From Candidatus Latescibacterota bacterium (lineage in GTDB: Bacteria > Latescibacterota > UBA2968): DNA of 64,000 nucleotides. Positions 1 through 6,855 of the stretch are shown here, piece by piece (positions within the stretch are counted from its first letter, which is position 1; every line of letters begins with the position of its first letter). Under the pieces are notes generated by a model. It did not search any database. It saw only the letters and a program-made list of their open reading frames with translations, and had not been told where the DNA came from. The translations under genes and the position numbers were made by a program. The stretch covers positions 1-64,000 of the forward strand of contig JAJDYX010000018.1 in NCBI GenBank assembly GCA_022824945.1, given 5' to 3'.

Positions 1-1
1 C

Positions 2-325
2 GGCCAACTCAAGGCAATACTCAAAGGGCATGAAGGTGGTGTCCGTTCTGTATCTTTTTCGCCTGATGGTAGCATTCTCGCCAGTGGGAGTGATGATAAA
101 ACCATTCTGCTGTGGGATGTTTCGCCTGTCCCCAAATCCTATCAAGGCGATTTCGATGGCGACCTCAATGTTGACTTTGCCGATTTTCTCGCCTTTGTAG
201 GTGTTTTTGGCTTGTCTTCATCAGATGCCAATTACGATGCCCGTATGGATATGAGCGGGGACGGTATCATTAATTTTTTCGATTTCCTTATCTTTGCCAG
301 AATTTTTGGCACGACATATTCATAG
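2..325 (+). CDS. WD40-repeat protein with C-terminal dockerin-like EF-hand pair (5' truncated)
   Basis: The open frame enters from the left edge and ends at TAG 323-325, giving the last 107 residues. The first part is a WD40 blade: [20 protein letters not shown], then a D-K-T-I-L-L-W-D closing strand. It is followed by two EF-hand-like calcium loops ([18 protein letters not shown] and [18 protein letters not shown]), about 30 residues apart, as in dockerin domains. The same C-terminal arrangement closes the 834-residue protein at 17324-19828. The family is probably exported and surface-associated, but the signal peptide lies outside the window. Function beyond protein-protein scaffolding cannot be stated. 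Confidence 0.85.
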   Translation, partial: GQLKAILKGHEGGVRSVSFSPDGSILASGSDDKTILLWDVSPVPKSYQGDFDGDLNVDFADFLAFVGVFGLSSSDANYDARMDMSGDGIINFFDFLIFARIFGTTYS

Positions 326-333
326 GAGACACC

Positions 334-1266
334 ATGAAACCCTGGTCTTTTCTCCATATCTGTGATATGCAACCCGGTTCGCCCCGGTCCTATCGCTTCA
401 ATCAGCGAAATATGGACAATTGGCAGACGGCTTACCGCCAGATTCAAGGTATTACCGATGTCGATCTTCTTCTCGTAGGTGGCGATCTCACGCGGGATGG
501 GGCACTCCACGACTTTGAGTATGAGGTTGCCAAACGCGAACTCGATGCTTTGCCTTATCCGTATTACGCCATTCCCGGCAATATGGATACGTGCAATAAG
601 CATACGGATAAAAATGGTGCTACCGGGCGCGAGGATATTCGCCTGAATGTCACGGCGGAGCAACTGGATCGGTTTGTGCCCTTTTTTGGCGATTTCCCCT
701 GGAGTTTTGTTCACAAGAATGTGCGCTTTAGCGGTTTTTATGCGGCTGTGGCTGGTTCGGGATTGCCCCATGAGACGCGCATGTGGGACTGGCTCGAAAG
801 CGAGTTGCCGTCTCTGTCTCGTGCGACGCATCACGTCGTGACGATGCACTATACCCTTTTTATGGATACGCTCGATGAACCCAGGTGGGATATTACAAAA
901 GCGGACGAGTATAGAGACTGGTATTTTTCTATTGATCCACCACACAGACAGCGCATTTTTGAGGCTTTTAAAGAGTCTGGTGTGTCCATTGTGCTGAGTG
1001 GACATATTCACTGCCGCCGCCCGTCTCAGGTTGTTGAGGGTATTTCTTTTTACCGCTGCGCGGGTATAGCGATGCCCCAGGCGGCTGACCGATGGGATGA
1101 CGGCGATCCCACTTTGGGCTTCTATCGTTTTGACGTGACAGACGCTGATATAACCCCTACATTTATTCCTCTGACCGAGGAATCGCAATCCAACGAGGGT
1201 TATGGTCCCGGGGGTCATCCCAGGCCTGAAGAACGCGATTATTCGCTCGCGTGGGAGAAAGGGTAG
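334..1266 (+). CDS. Calcineurin-like metallophosphoesterase
   Basis: A 310-residue protein with the metallophosphoesterase motif series in order: an N-terminal metal-binding segment (FLHICDMQPG), GGDLTRDG, PGNMDT where most relatives have GNHD, TMHYTLF, and the terminal GHIHC pair. Such enzymes use two metal ions to hydrolyse phosphomonoesters, phosphodiesters or nucleotides. The substrate cannot be read from sequence. No signal peptide is evident, so it is probably cytoplasmic. The ATG follows a GGAGAC ribosome site and lies 8 bases after the preceding WD40 gene, so the two may be co-transcribed. Met replacing His in GNHD is unusual and could change metal affinity. Confidence 0.88.
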   Translation: MKPWSFLHICDMQPGSPRSYRFNQRNMDNWQTAYRQIQGITDVDLLLVGGDLTRDGALHDFEYEVAKRELDALPYPYYAIPGNMDTCNKHTDKNGATGREDIRLNVTAEQLDRFVPFFGDFPWSFVHKNVRFSGFYAAVAGSGLPHETRMWDWLESELPSLSRATHHVVTMHYTLFMDTLDEPRWDITKADEYRDWYFSIDPPHRQRIFEAFKESGVSIVLSGHIHCRRPSQVVEGISFYRCAGIAMPQAADRWDDGDPTLGFYRFDVTDADITPTFIPLTEESQSNEGYGPGGHPRPEERDYSLAWEKG

Positions 1267-1307
1267 GGCTGGCTGGGGATTGCAACTATGTAAAGAGGAG
1301 AAATAAG

Positions 1308-1478
1308 ATGAACCATTTGCTGGGACGCGATCCTGTTATTGAGGTTTACAAAAAGGACGTTGATCGAACACTCATTCGCAAAAATCTCAAACTTTCTCCT
1401 GAGGAACGGTTGCAAAATGCAATGGAGCTTCAACGCTTTGCACAGGAGTTGCGAAAAGCTGGGCGTCGTAAAAAATGA
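1308..1478 (+). CDS. Small basic protein paired with a nucleotidyltransferase
   Basis: A 56-residue protein starting at ATG 1308 after a strong GAGGAG site at 1295-1300. An earlier in-frame start at 1251 would overlap the phosphoesterase gene and has no good site. The centre reads LKLSPEERLQNAMELQRFAQ and the tail is strongly basic (RKAGRRKK), which suggests a short amphipathic helix and possible nucleic-acid or partner binding. Its stop overlaps the ATG of the nucleotidyltransferase (ATGA), so the two are translationally coupled. Small genes of this kind often precede minimal nucleotidyltransferases. A toxin-antitoxin relationship is possible but not shown by the sequence. Confidence 0.7.
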   Translation: MNHLLGRDPVIEVYKKDVDRTLIRKNLKLSPEERLQNAMELQRFAQELRKAGRRKK

Positions 1479-1960
1479 CAGATTTTACAAAGATCCTGCA
1501 ATTATTGTCTGACCACAATGTTGAATTTATCATCATTGGTGGTGCGGCAGCTATTGTTCATGGCAGTAGTCGTTTGACACAAGACCTTGACGTGGTGTAC
1601 CGAAGAACTCGTGAGAATATTACACGTCTTTCCAACGCATTGGAGAAACAAAATCCCTATTTGCGTGGCGCACCACCAGGACTTCCTTTTCATTGGTCAG
1701 AAGATACCATCCGAATGGGTCTGAATTTTACTTTGCAAACGGATCTTGGAGATCTCGATTTACTCGGTGAGGTGACAGGTGGTGGGAAATACGAAGATCT
1801 TTTGGATCACACATTTGAGATTGAGGTTTTCAGTGTTCACTGTTTATGTCTCGATCTGGAAACTCTGATTCATGTCAAACGAGCGGCAGGCAGACCCAAA
1901 GATCTCGAAGCAATTTCAGAACTTGAGGCCATTCGAGAAGAGCAACAAAATGAGGAGTGA
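1475..1960 (+). CDS. Minimal nucleotidyltransferase-fold protein
   Basis: A 161-residue protein with the polymerase-beta-type nucleotidyltransferase signature IIIGGAAAIVHGSSRLTQDLD: the GG, the small-residue helix and the D-x-D metal-binding pair (LTQDLDVVY) are all present. A later acidic segment, DLGDLDLLGE, may supply the third carboxylate. It resembles the stand-alone nucleotidyltransferases found in toxin-antitoxin and abortive-infection loci (MNT or AbiEii-like). It overlaps the 56-residue gene upstream by four bases, and the next gene begins 5 bases downstream. It probably transfers a nucleotide to a protein or RNA, but the target is unknown. No HEPN partner is visible, which is unlike MNT/HEPN modules. 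Confidence 0.8.
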   Translation: MTDFTKILQLLSDHNVEFIIIGGAAAIVHGSSRLTQDLDVVYRRTRENITRLSNALEKQNPYLRGAPPGLPFHWSEDTIRMGLNFTLQTDLGDLDLLGEVTGGGKYEDLLDHTFEIEVFSVHCLCLDLETLIHVKRAAGRPKDLEAISELEAIREEQQNEE

Positions 1961-1965
1961 TTTTT

Positions 1966-3708
1966 ATGTCTGTTTTACACATTACATCACCTGCTGCCCC
2001 TCCGGAGTGGGCGCTTTTGCAACGGGAACTGATGCGCGCGCAAGCCACGGCTTGCGAGGTTTTTTATGACCGCTATTTTGACAGTCGGGGGTATCTGAAG
2101 TGCATTCCGCGGTGGGGGGGTAATGATGGGCCAGATGATGCGATAGAGAATCTCACGGGGTATTCAATGGTGCATACGCTGGGTGGTCCAGCGCATATTC
2201 TCGATCTTTACAAGCAGGCGTGGGAAGGGCATATCGAACAGTATTCCGAGGCGAAAACCGAGGTTGTGCCCATTGGACGCGATGGTATGTATTACAAGGA
2301 ATTTCCCGCGTGTTTCGACTGGTTCCATCACGGGGAGTCGCTTACTATTTTTAATTTACAGGGGCTGTCCGATCCGCATGAGGTTACTTTTGGTCACCGC
2401 GTGCGTCGGTACGCGGGTTTTTATATGGATGAAGATCCACAGGCGAAGAATTACGATCCCGAGCACAAAGTAATCCGCAGTCTTTTCAATGGCAGTCGGG
2501 GACCGTTATTGCGAAAGGCAACGGGGCTTGATTGGGCAGGGGATCCCTTTGAAGTTGAGGGTCGCTTTCCCGCACCGCGTCACGGAGAGCGCAATTTTGA
2601 AGAGATGCTTATGCATTTTGAAGATTATACCGATGTGATTGGCGATCATCCCTTGAATCTCGCGGCTACTACGCTCGGTCTGAATGCGTTCGCACTGGCT
2701 GGTGAGGAGAAATACCGCTCATGGTTGCTGGGATATGTCGATGCGTGGGCTGAGCGCGCGGCTGAGAATAATGGTATTCTTCCGTCCAATATCGGTCTTG
2801 ATGGTACGATTGGCGGCGCGTGTGATGGCAAATGGTATGGCGGTTGTTACGGCTGGGGATTTACGGTGGTTGTGCCGCAAACAGGCGCGCTTTCCAACCG
2901 CAATTCCATAGCCCGCGGCATTGCGGGGTTTGGCAATGCGCTTCTTTTGACGGGAGACCAGAAATATCCGATTGTCTGGCGCACGATGATCAATGCGGTG
3001 AATAGCAATAGCAAGAACGTCAATGGGGAAATGCAATATCCGCATATGCACGGAGATGATGGCTGGTATAGCTATAGTCCTCAGCCCTTTAATCAGGGTG
3101 CGCTCGATGTTTATTATTGGACAATGGATGATGCCGATCTTCAATACATTTCCGCAGATCCCTGGATTGACTATCTTCGCGGGAATAATCCCGATCATCC
3201 CACACGCACTTTGCGAAATGCGTTGAGTGCGATTCGTGGAAAGATGGAAAATGTACGCAACGATACGACCTCTACGGATACCCGTTTGTCCGATGATCCA
3301 TTGCCCTATAATCCGGCAACGACTGTTAATGCGCTTATCCAGCTCCAACTGGGTGGTTTGGCACCGCGCCACGGCGAGCCACTGCATTGTCGCGTGCGTT
3401 ATTTTGATCCCGAGAATCGCCGTCCCGGGTTGCCATCTGATGTTGCTGCTCTGGTCGAGACGCTGACCGCGGATAGCGTTGTGTTATCACTCGTGAATGT
3501 CAATCAGACAGAATACCGCGATCTCATTGTCCAGAGTGGTGCTTATGCCGAGCATCAGATTACTGCTGTGGAGGTTGATGGTAGTACATCTGATATTGAT
3601 GCATCATGGATGTCGGTTCGCCTTGGGCCTGGATGCGGTGCTCGACTCACAATCAAAACAGAACGCTATGTCAATCCGCCCACTTTTGCGTTTCCATGGG
3701 AGAGATAA
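1966..3708 (+). CDS. Uncharacterised 580-aa protein, possibly an alpha-toroid carbohydrate-active enzyme
   Basis: The start is placed at ATG 1966, 8 bases after AGGAG 1953-1957; an in-frame GTG at 1957 sits inside that site. No catalytic family was recognised. The middle is rich in helices with conserved-looking aromatic and Asp/Gly stretches (GILPSNIGLDGTIGG, WYGGCYGWGF, GDDGWYSYSPQPFNQGALD), as in six-hairpin toroidal glycosidases. The last ~120 residues look like beta strands of an accessory sandwich. No signal peptide is seen. It follows the nucleotidyltransferase by only 5 bases, but a functional link is doubtful. A glycoside-processing role is an inference from fold-like features only. 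Confidence 0.6.
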   Translation: MSVLHITSPAAPPEWALLQRELMRAQATACEVFYDRYFDSRGYLKCIPRWGGNDGPDDAIENLTGYSMVHTLGGPAHILDLYKQAWEGHIEQYSEAKTEVVPIGRDGMYYKEFPACFDWFHHGESLTIFNLQGLSDPHEVTFGHRVRRYAGFYMDEDPQAKNYDPEHKVIRSLFNGSRGPLLRKATGLDWAGDPFEVEGRFPAPRHGERNFEEMLMHFEDYTDVIGDHPLNLAATTLGLNAFALAGEEKYRSWLLGYVDAWAERAAENNGILPSNIGLDGTIGGACDGKWYGGCYGWGFTVVVPQTGALSNRNSIARGIAGFGNALLLTGDQKYPIVWRTMINAVNSNSKNVNGEMQYPHMHGDDGWYSYSPQPFNQGALDVYYWTMDDADLQYISADPWIDYLRGNNPDHPTRTLRNALSAIRGKMENVRNDTTSTDTRLSDDPLPYNPATTVNALIQLQLGGLAPRHGEPLHCRVRYFDPENRRPGLPSDVAALVETLTADSVVLSLVNVNQTEYRDLIVQSGAYAEHQITAVEVDGSTSDIDASWMSVRLGPGCGARLTIKTERYVNPPTFAFPWER

Positions 3709-3761
3709 GTACTTCAGAGACTGGGCTGTTGGGCTATAAACAAGCAGTCAGCCAGAAATCT

Positions 3762-3855
3762 CGTCACGCCTGCATGTCTTAAGCAGGCGTCCAGTCTCTG
3801 GATCGCGGCTTAACACCATAGCCTGCCCCTTCATGGTTTAAGCAGGGGCCGTGAT
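3762..3855. repeat. Dispersed palindromic repeat, copy 1 (degenerate)
   Basis: The gap between the unknown gene and DUF362 holds two hairpins. The first pairs ACGCCTGC (3766-3773) with GCAGGCGT (3783-3790). The second pairs GCCCCT (3825-3830) with AGGGGC (3844-3849) and lies inside a decayed outer palindrome beginning CTGGATCGCGGCT. Read on the opposite strand, the 35.3 kb copy has nearly the same hairpin and the same CTGGAT(T/C)GCGGCT arm, but in the reverse order. No transposase is nearby. Confidence 0.75.
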
Positions 3856-3897
3856 GGCACGCCTTTCACGTCTTACGATTTATAAAAGGAGTTTTTT

Positions 3898-4848
3898 ATG
3901 TCCAGAGTTAACGTTGGTCTTGCCCGCCGCGAGAATCGCCGCCAGAATGTATTTGGCGCGCTTGATCTCATTCGCGATGATGTGGTTCCTAAACTCGCCG
4001 AGCAGGTGATGCTCAAACCCAATTTTCTTTCGTCCAAAAATCAACTGGCATCTTCTCATCCCGATGCGATACGAGGGGCTATTGATTTTTTGCTTACCAC
4101 GCCCAATCCTCCAGATGAGATTCTCATTGCCGAGGGGGGTAACGAAGACATTCCGGGAGAAGCTTTTGACAATTTCGGGTATCACGCGCTAATAGACGAA
4201 TACGATGTTCCCATTCGACTCATCGATCTCAATTCTGAGACCCGATGGGAGCCTGTGCCGATTTTTCTCGATGATCGTACGGAATACGTTATACATATGC
4301 CCAAGACCGTGCTGGATTGTCCCTGTACGATTTCAATGGCGGTTGCTAAGACCCACGATGTCACGGTTGTTACGCTCGCGCTCAAGAATATGATTATGGG
4401 TACGATCCGTAAAGAAGACCGCGTTAAAATGCACGGGTTTCCCTCGCATCCAGAACGTCTGCGTCCCAATGAGTCCAAACGGCTCAATGTCAATCTCATT
4501 CGGCTCGCCAAATATCTGGCGCCTGATATCGGTGTTATCGATGGTACTGTGGGTTTGCAGGGCAATGGCCCCGGGGGGACGGATTCGGTTGATCTGGGCG
4601 TTGCCGCGGCGAGTGTGGATGTTTTTGCTGTGGATGCGGTTATGACCAGTGTTATGGGCTTTGAACCCGCCAAGCAGGGGCTTCTCTATTATGCCAACCA
4701 ACTCGGTATTGGTGTGACGGATCTCAATAATATCGATATTCTCGAGACTGCTATCGAAGATGTGGCTATGGCGTTCAAGCCGCATAAGTGGATCGAACAA
4801 CAACGCCAGTGGCACGAGCCAAATGCAATGGCCGATATTTTTGCGTGA
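3898..4848 (+). CDS. DUF362 domain-containing protein
   Basis: A 316-residue protein matching the DUF362 family: an early VMLKPNFLS segment, a long central region with VAKTHDVTVVTLALKNMIMG, and a glycine-rich DGTVGLQGNGPGG stretch followed by AVDAV. The family is related to proteins that often carry ferredoxin-type domains, but no Cys-rich cluster is present here, so an electron-transfer role is not supported. The biochemical activity is unknown. ATG 3898 follows AGGAG with a 6-base spacer. No membrane segment is seen. The gene stands alone between two intergenic hairpin regions, so it is probably monocistronic. Confidence 0.82.
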   Translation: MSRVNVGLARRENRRQNVFGALDLIRDDVVPKLAEQVMLKPNFLSSKNQLASSHPDAIRGAIDFLLTTPNPPDEILIAEGGNEDIPGEAFDNFGYHALIDEYDVPIRLIDLNSETRWEPVPIFLDDRTEYVIHMPKTVLDCPCTISMAVAKTHDVTVVTLALKNMIMGTIRKEDRVKMHGFPSHPERLRPNESKRLNVNLIRLAKYLAPDIGVIDGTVGLQGNGPGGTDSVDLGVAAASVDVFAVDAVMTSVMGFEPAKQGLLYYANQLGIGVTDLNNIDILETAIEDVAMAFKPHKWIEQQRQWHEPNAMADIFA

Positions 4849-4862
4849 TTCAAAACAACAAA

Positions 4863-4900
4863 AAACTCCCAAAGCTATAGTGTTATAGCTTTGGGAGTTT
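4863..4900 (-). terminator. Rho-independent terminator of the DUF433/DUF5615 operon
   Basis: A perfect 17-bp stem (4863-4879 with 4884-4900) closes on a 4-base GTGT loop. On the minus strand the stem is followed by a T-rich run (complement of AACAACAAAAA at 4854-4864), as expected for termination of the toxin gene that ends at 4938. On the plus side no T tract follows, so it would act only weakly for DUF362. Confidence 0.85.
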
Positions 4901-4937
4901 GGGTAGATGCGTGCGGACTTTTAGATGTGAAAAACTG

Positions 4938-5297
4938 TTATCTCCAACTACTGAGAAATTCGACGCGATTTTTCATGTCTTCTGCGCTTAATTGATTAAT
5001 AAGCTTCAATAAACACCGCATTCGTTCTCCTATTGAGTAATGCTGTTGCAGGGAAAGAACCATCCCCGCATGGGATCGGTTTTGAGTAAGCCAGGCAGTA
5101 TGAAGACGGCAAAAATCCCCGATATTGGAGCTATATAATACCCTTTCTTGTGCTGTCGCAAAGCTTAAATGCTTTTCATCTGGCTGTTCAATCATGTCGG
5201 CTTCAAGTGCCGTAATAATATCCACACCTCGATCTCTTAAAGCCCGAACCAAAGCCCTGTCCATTGAATCTTCGTCAAAATAAAAACAGATATTCAC
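4938..5297 (-). CDS. DUF5615 PIN-like toxin
   Basis: A 119-residue protein of the DUF5615/COG4634 PIN-like family. The N-terminal ICFYFDEDSMDRALVRALRD gives the family's first acidic cluster (F-D-E-D), and ERVLYSSNIGDFCRLH supplies the later N/D-x-x-D-F signature where related proteins have TNDxDF. It is predicted to be an RNase-type toxin. The start is GTG 5295-5297, overlapping the antitoxin stop by four bases (GTGA), so translation is coupled. The substitution NIGDF for TxDxDF may weaken the active site. The gene is AT-richer than the neighbouring catabolic genes, in keeping with mobility of such modules. Confidence 0.85.
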   Translation of the reverse strand: MNICFYFDEDSMDRALVRALRDRGVDIITALEADMIEQPDEKHLSFATAQERVLYSSNIGDFCRLHTAWLTQNRSHAGMVLSLQQHYSIGERMRCLLKLINQLSAEDMKNRVEFLSSWR

Positions 5298-5575
5298 AAT
5301 TTTAGGGTCTGTTCGAATTGGCGCGCTTCTGATTCTTCAACCGCGATATCGGCTTCTATTTCAGCTTGATTGGCATGGAAATAGGCCAATGCCGCCTGCA
5401 CTTGAGCCAGGGTTAGATGTTCCAAACGATCCGTGATCTCATCTGGTGTCAATCCCATTTGGTACCATCCCACAATACGCCGAACTGTTACCCCCGTACC
5501 CGCAATGCGAGGTCGTCCTCCTCGTATATCATCCGAGCGGACAATCAGAGTTTCAATATCGGTCAAAGTGTTCAT
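5294..5575 (-). CDS. DUF433 antitoxin
   Basis: A 93-residue DUF433 protein with the typical GGRPRIAGTGVTVRRIVGWY segment, then a helix-turn-helix-like GLTPDEITDRLEHLTLAQVQAALAYF. DUF433 proteins are the usual antitoxin partners of DUF5615 PIN-like toxins and are expected to bind their own promoter and neutralise the toxin. It is first in a two-gene minus-strand operon that ends at the 4863-4900 terminator. The C-terminal acidic tail (NQAEIEADIAVEESEARQF) is the probable toxin-binding part. No operator palindrome was identified upstream. Confidence 0.88.
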   Translation of the reverse strand: MNTLTDIETLIVRSDDIRGGRPRIAGTGVTVRRIVGWYQMGLTPDEITDRLEHLTLAQVQAALAYFHANQAEIEADIAVEESEARQFEQTLKL

Positions 5576-5779
5576 ATCGCGATCCTGTTGCTTTTTATGT
5601 TTAACTTGTTGTCAAATATGGTCTAAAAGAGTTTTTTAAAATCCACCTATTACTCTTTTCCAAACCCAATATAGCCCATAATCGGGGTTTTTGCAATAAG
5701 GTGACGGACCATTTTTCACATGATTTAGCTTTTTTTGCTATATTGTCATTGTTTTTTTAGCCATTTACAGGAGTTTTGC

Positions 5780-6850
5780 TTGCCTACTATTGTCCTTATT
5801 GGCGGCGGTACCGCCGGGCATGTTACGCCCAATATCGCATTGTTGCCCGCTTTGCGCGATGCTGGATACGATGTGCATTATATCGGTACGCGGGACGGTA
5901 TTGAGCGAGAACTAATCGCACGAGAGGGCATTCCCTATTACGCGGTTCCCGCAGGCAAGCTCCGCCGCTATCTGGACTGGCAAAATTTTACTGATCTGGC
6001 CCGTATCAAGTTTGGTTTTCTCAAGTCGCTGTTGCTCCTCATTCGCATCAGGCCCGATATCGTTTTTAGCAAGGGGGGATTTGTTACGCCGCCCATTATC
6101 TGGGCTGCGTGGTTGCTGGGTATTCCCGTTGTGTGTCACGAATCGGACCTCACGCCGGGGTTGGCCAATAAACTCGCTCTTCCGTTTGCCCGACGCATTT
6201 GCTATGCTTTTGCCGAGACTGCCAAATATTTGCCTGCTGAAAAAGCGGTTCATACAGGTATTCCGGTTCGCGCAGAACTCGCAAATGGCGATGCTCAAAA
6301 AGGGCGCGATTTGTGCGCTTTTACGTCCGAGAAACCCATTATTCTCATTATGGGAGGGAGCCTGGGGTCGCGTGCGATTAACGCGGCAGTTCGCGCCGCA
6401 CTTCCCGATTTGCTTGTCGATTACCAGATTTGTCATTTGTGCGGGCATGGCAATCTCGATTCGGCTCTCGACCAGACCGAAGGTTACGCGCAGTTTGAAT
6501 ATGTCACGGATGACTTGCCCCATCTTTTTGCAGCGACCGATTACATTGTTTCTCGCGCTGGTGCTACCACACTTTTTGAATTTCTTTCGCTCCAAAAGCC
6601 CGCGCTTTTGATTCCCCTTTCCCTGCAAGCCAGTCGCGGAGATCAGATTGATAATGCCGAGGCTTTTCGAAATGCTGGTTATAGCCTCGTTCTCTCAGAA
6701 GAGGGGCTTACACCCGACAGGCTTTGCAAATCTATCCGCGATTTGTGCGATCAGAGCGACGCGCTCCGTCAATCTATGTCCGATTGGCGCAGGCGCGACG
6801 CTGTTGCAGAAATTCTTTCGATCCTCGCCAGTTGTCTGAATAAGAATTGA
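5780..6850 (+). CDS. murG: MurG: UDP-GlcNAc--undecaprenyl-PP-MurNAc-pentapeptide GlcNAc transferase
   Basis: A GT28-family glycosyltransferase of 356 residues, the normal MurG length. It makes lipid II from lipid I at the inner face of the cytoplasmic membrane. The N-terminal GGGTAGHVTPNIALLPAL loop and the C-terminal IVSRAGATTLFEFLSLQKPA with QIDNAEAF are the donor- and acceptor-binding signatures. The start is TTG 5780, 6 bases after AGGAG 5769-5773; the upstream ATG at 5735 would add 15 residues ahead of the fold. The next gene starts 5 bases after its stop. It is isolated from other mur/fts genes, which is unusual for a cell-wall gene. Confidence 0.93.
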   Translation: MPTIVLIGGGTAGHVTPNIALLPALRDAGYDVHYIGTRDGIERELIAREGIPYYAVPAGKLRRYLDWQNFTDLARIKFGFLKSLLLLIRIRPDIVFSKGGFVTPPIIWAAWLLGIPVVCHESDLTPGLANKLALPFARRICYAFAETAKYLPAEKAVHTGIPVRAELANGDAQKGRDLCAFTSEKPIILIMGGSLGSRAINAAVRAALPDLLVDYQICHLCGHGNLDSALDQTEGYAQFEYVTDDLPHLFAATDYIVSRAGATTLFEFLSLQKPALLIPLSLQASRGDQIDNAEAFRNAGYSLVLSEEGLTPDRLCKSIRDLCDQSDALRQSMSDWRRRDAVAEILSILASCLNKN

Positions 6851-6855
6851 GTACT

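Noticed and set aside
232-1218. Long minus-strand frame antisense to the phosphoesterase gene
   Set aside because: Basic, low-complexity translation with no motif and no ribosome site; the sense frame has clear catalytic motifs.
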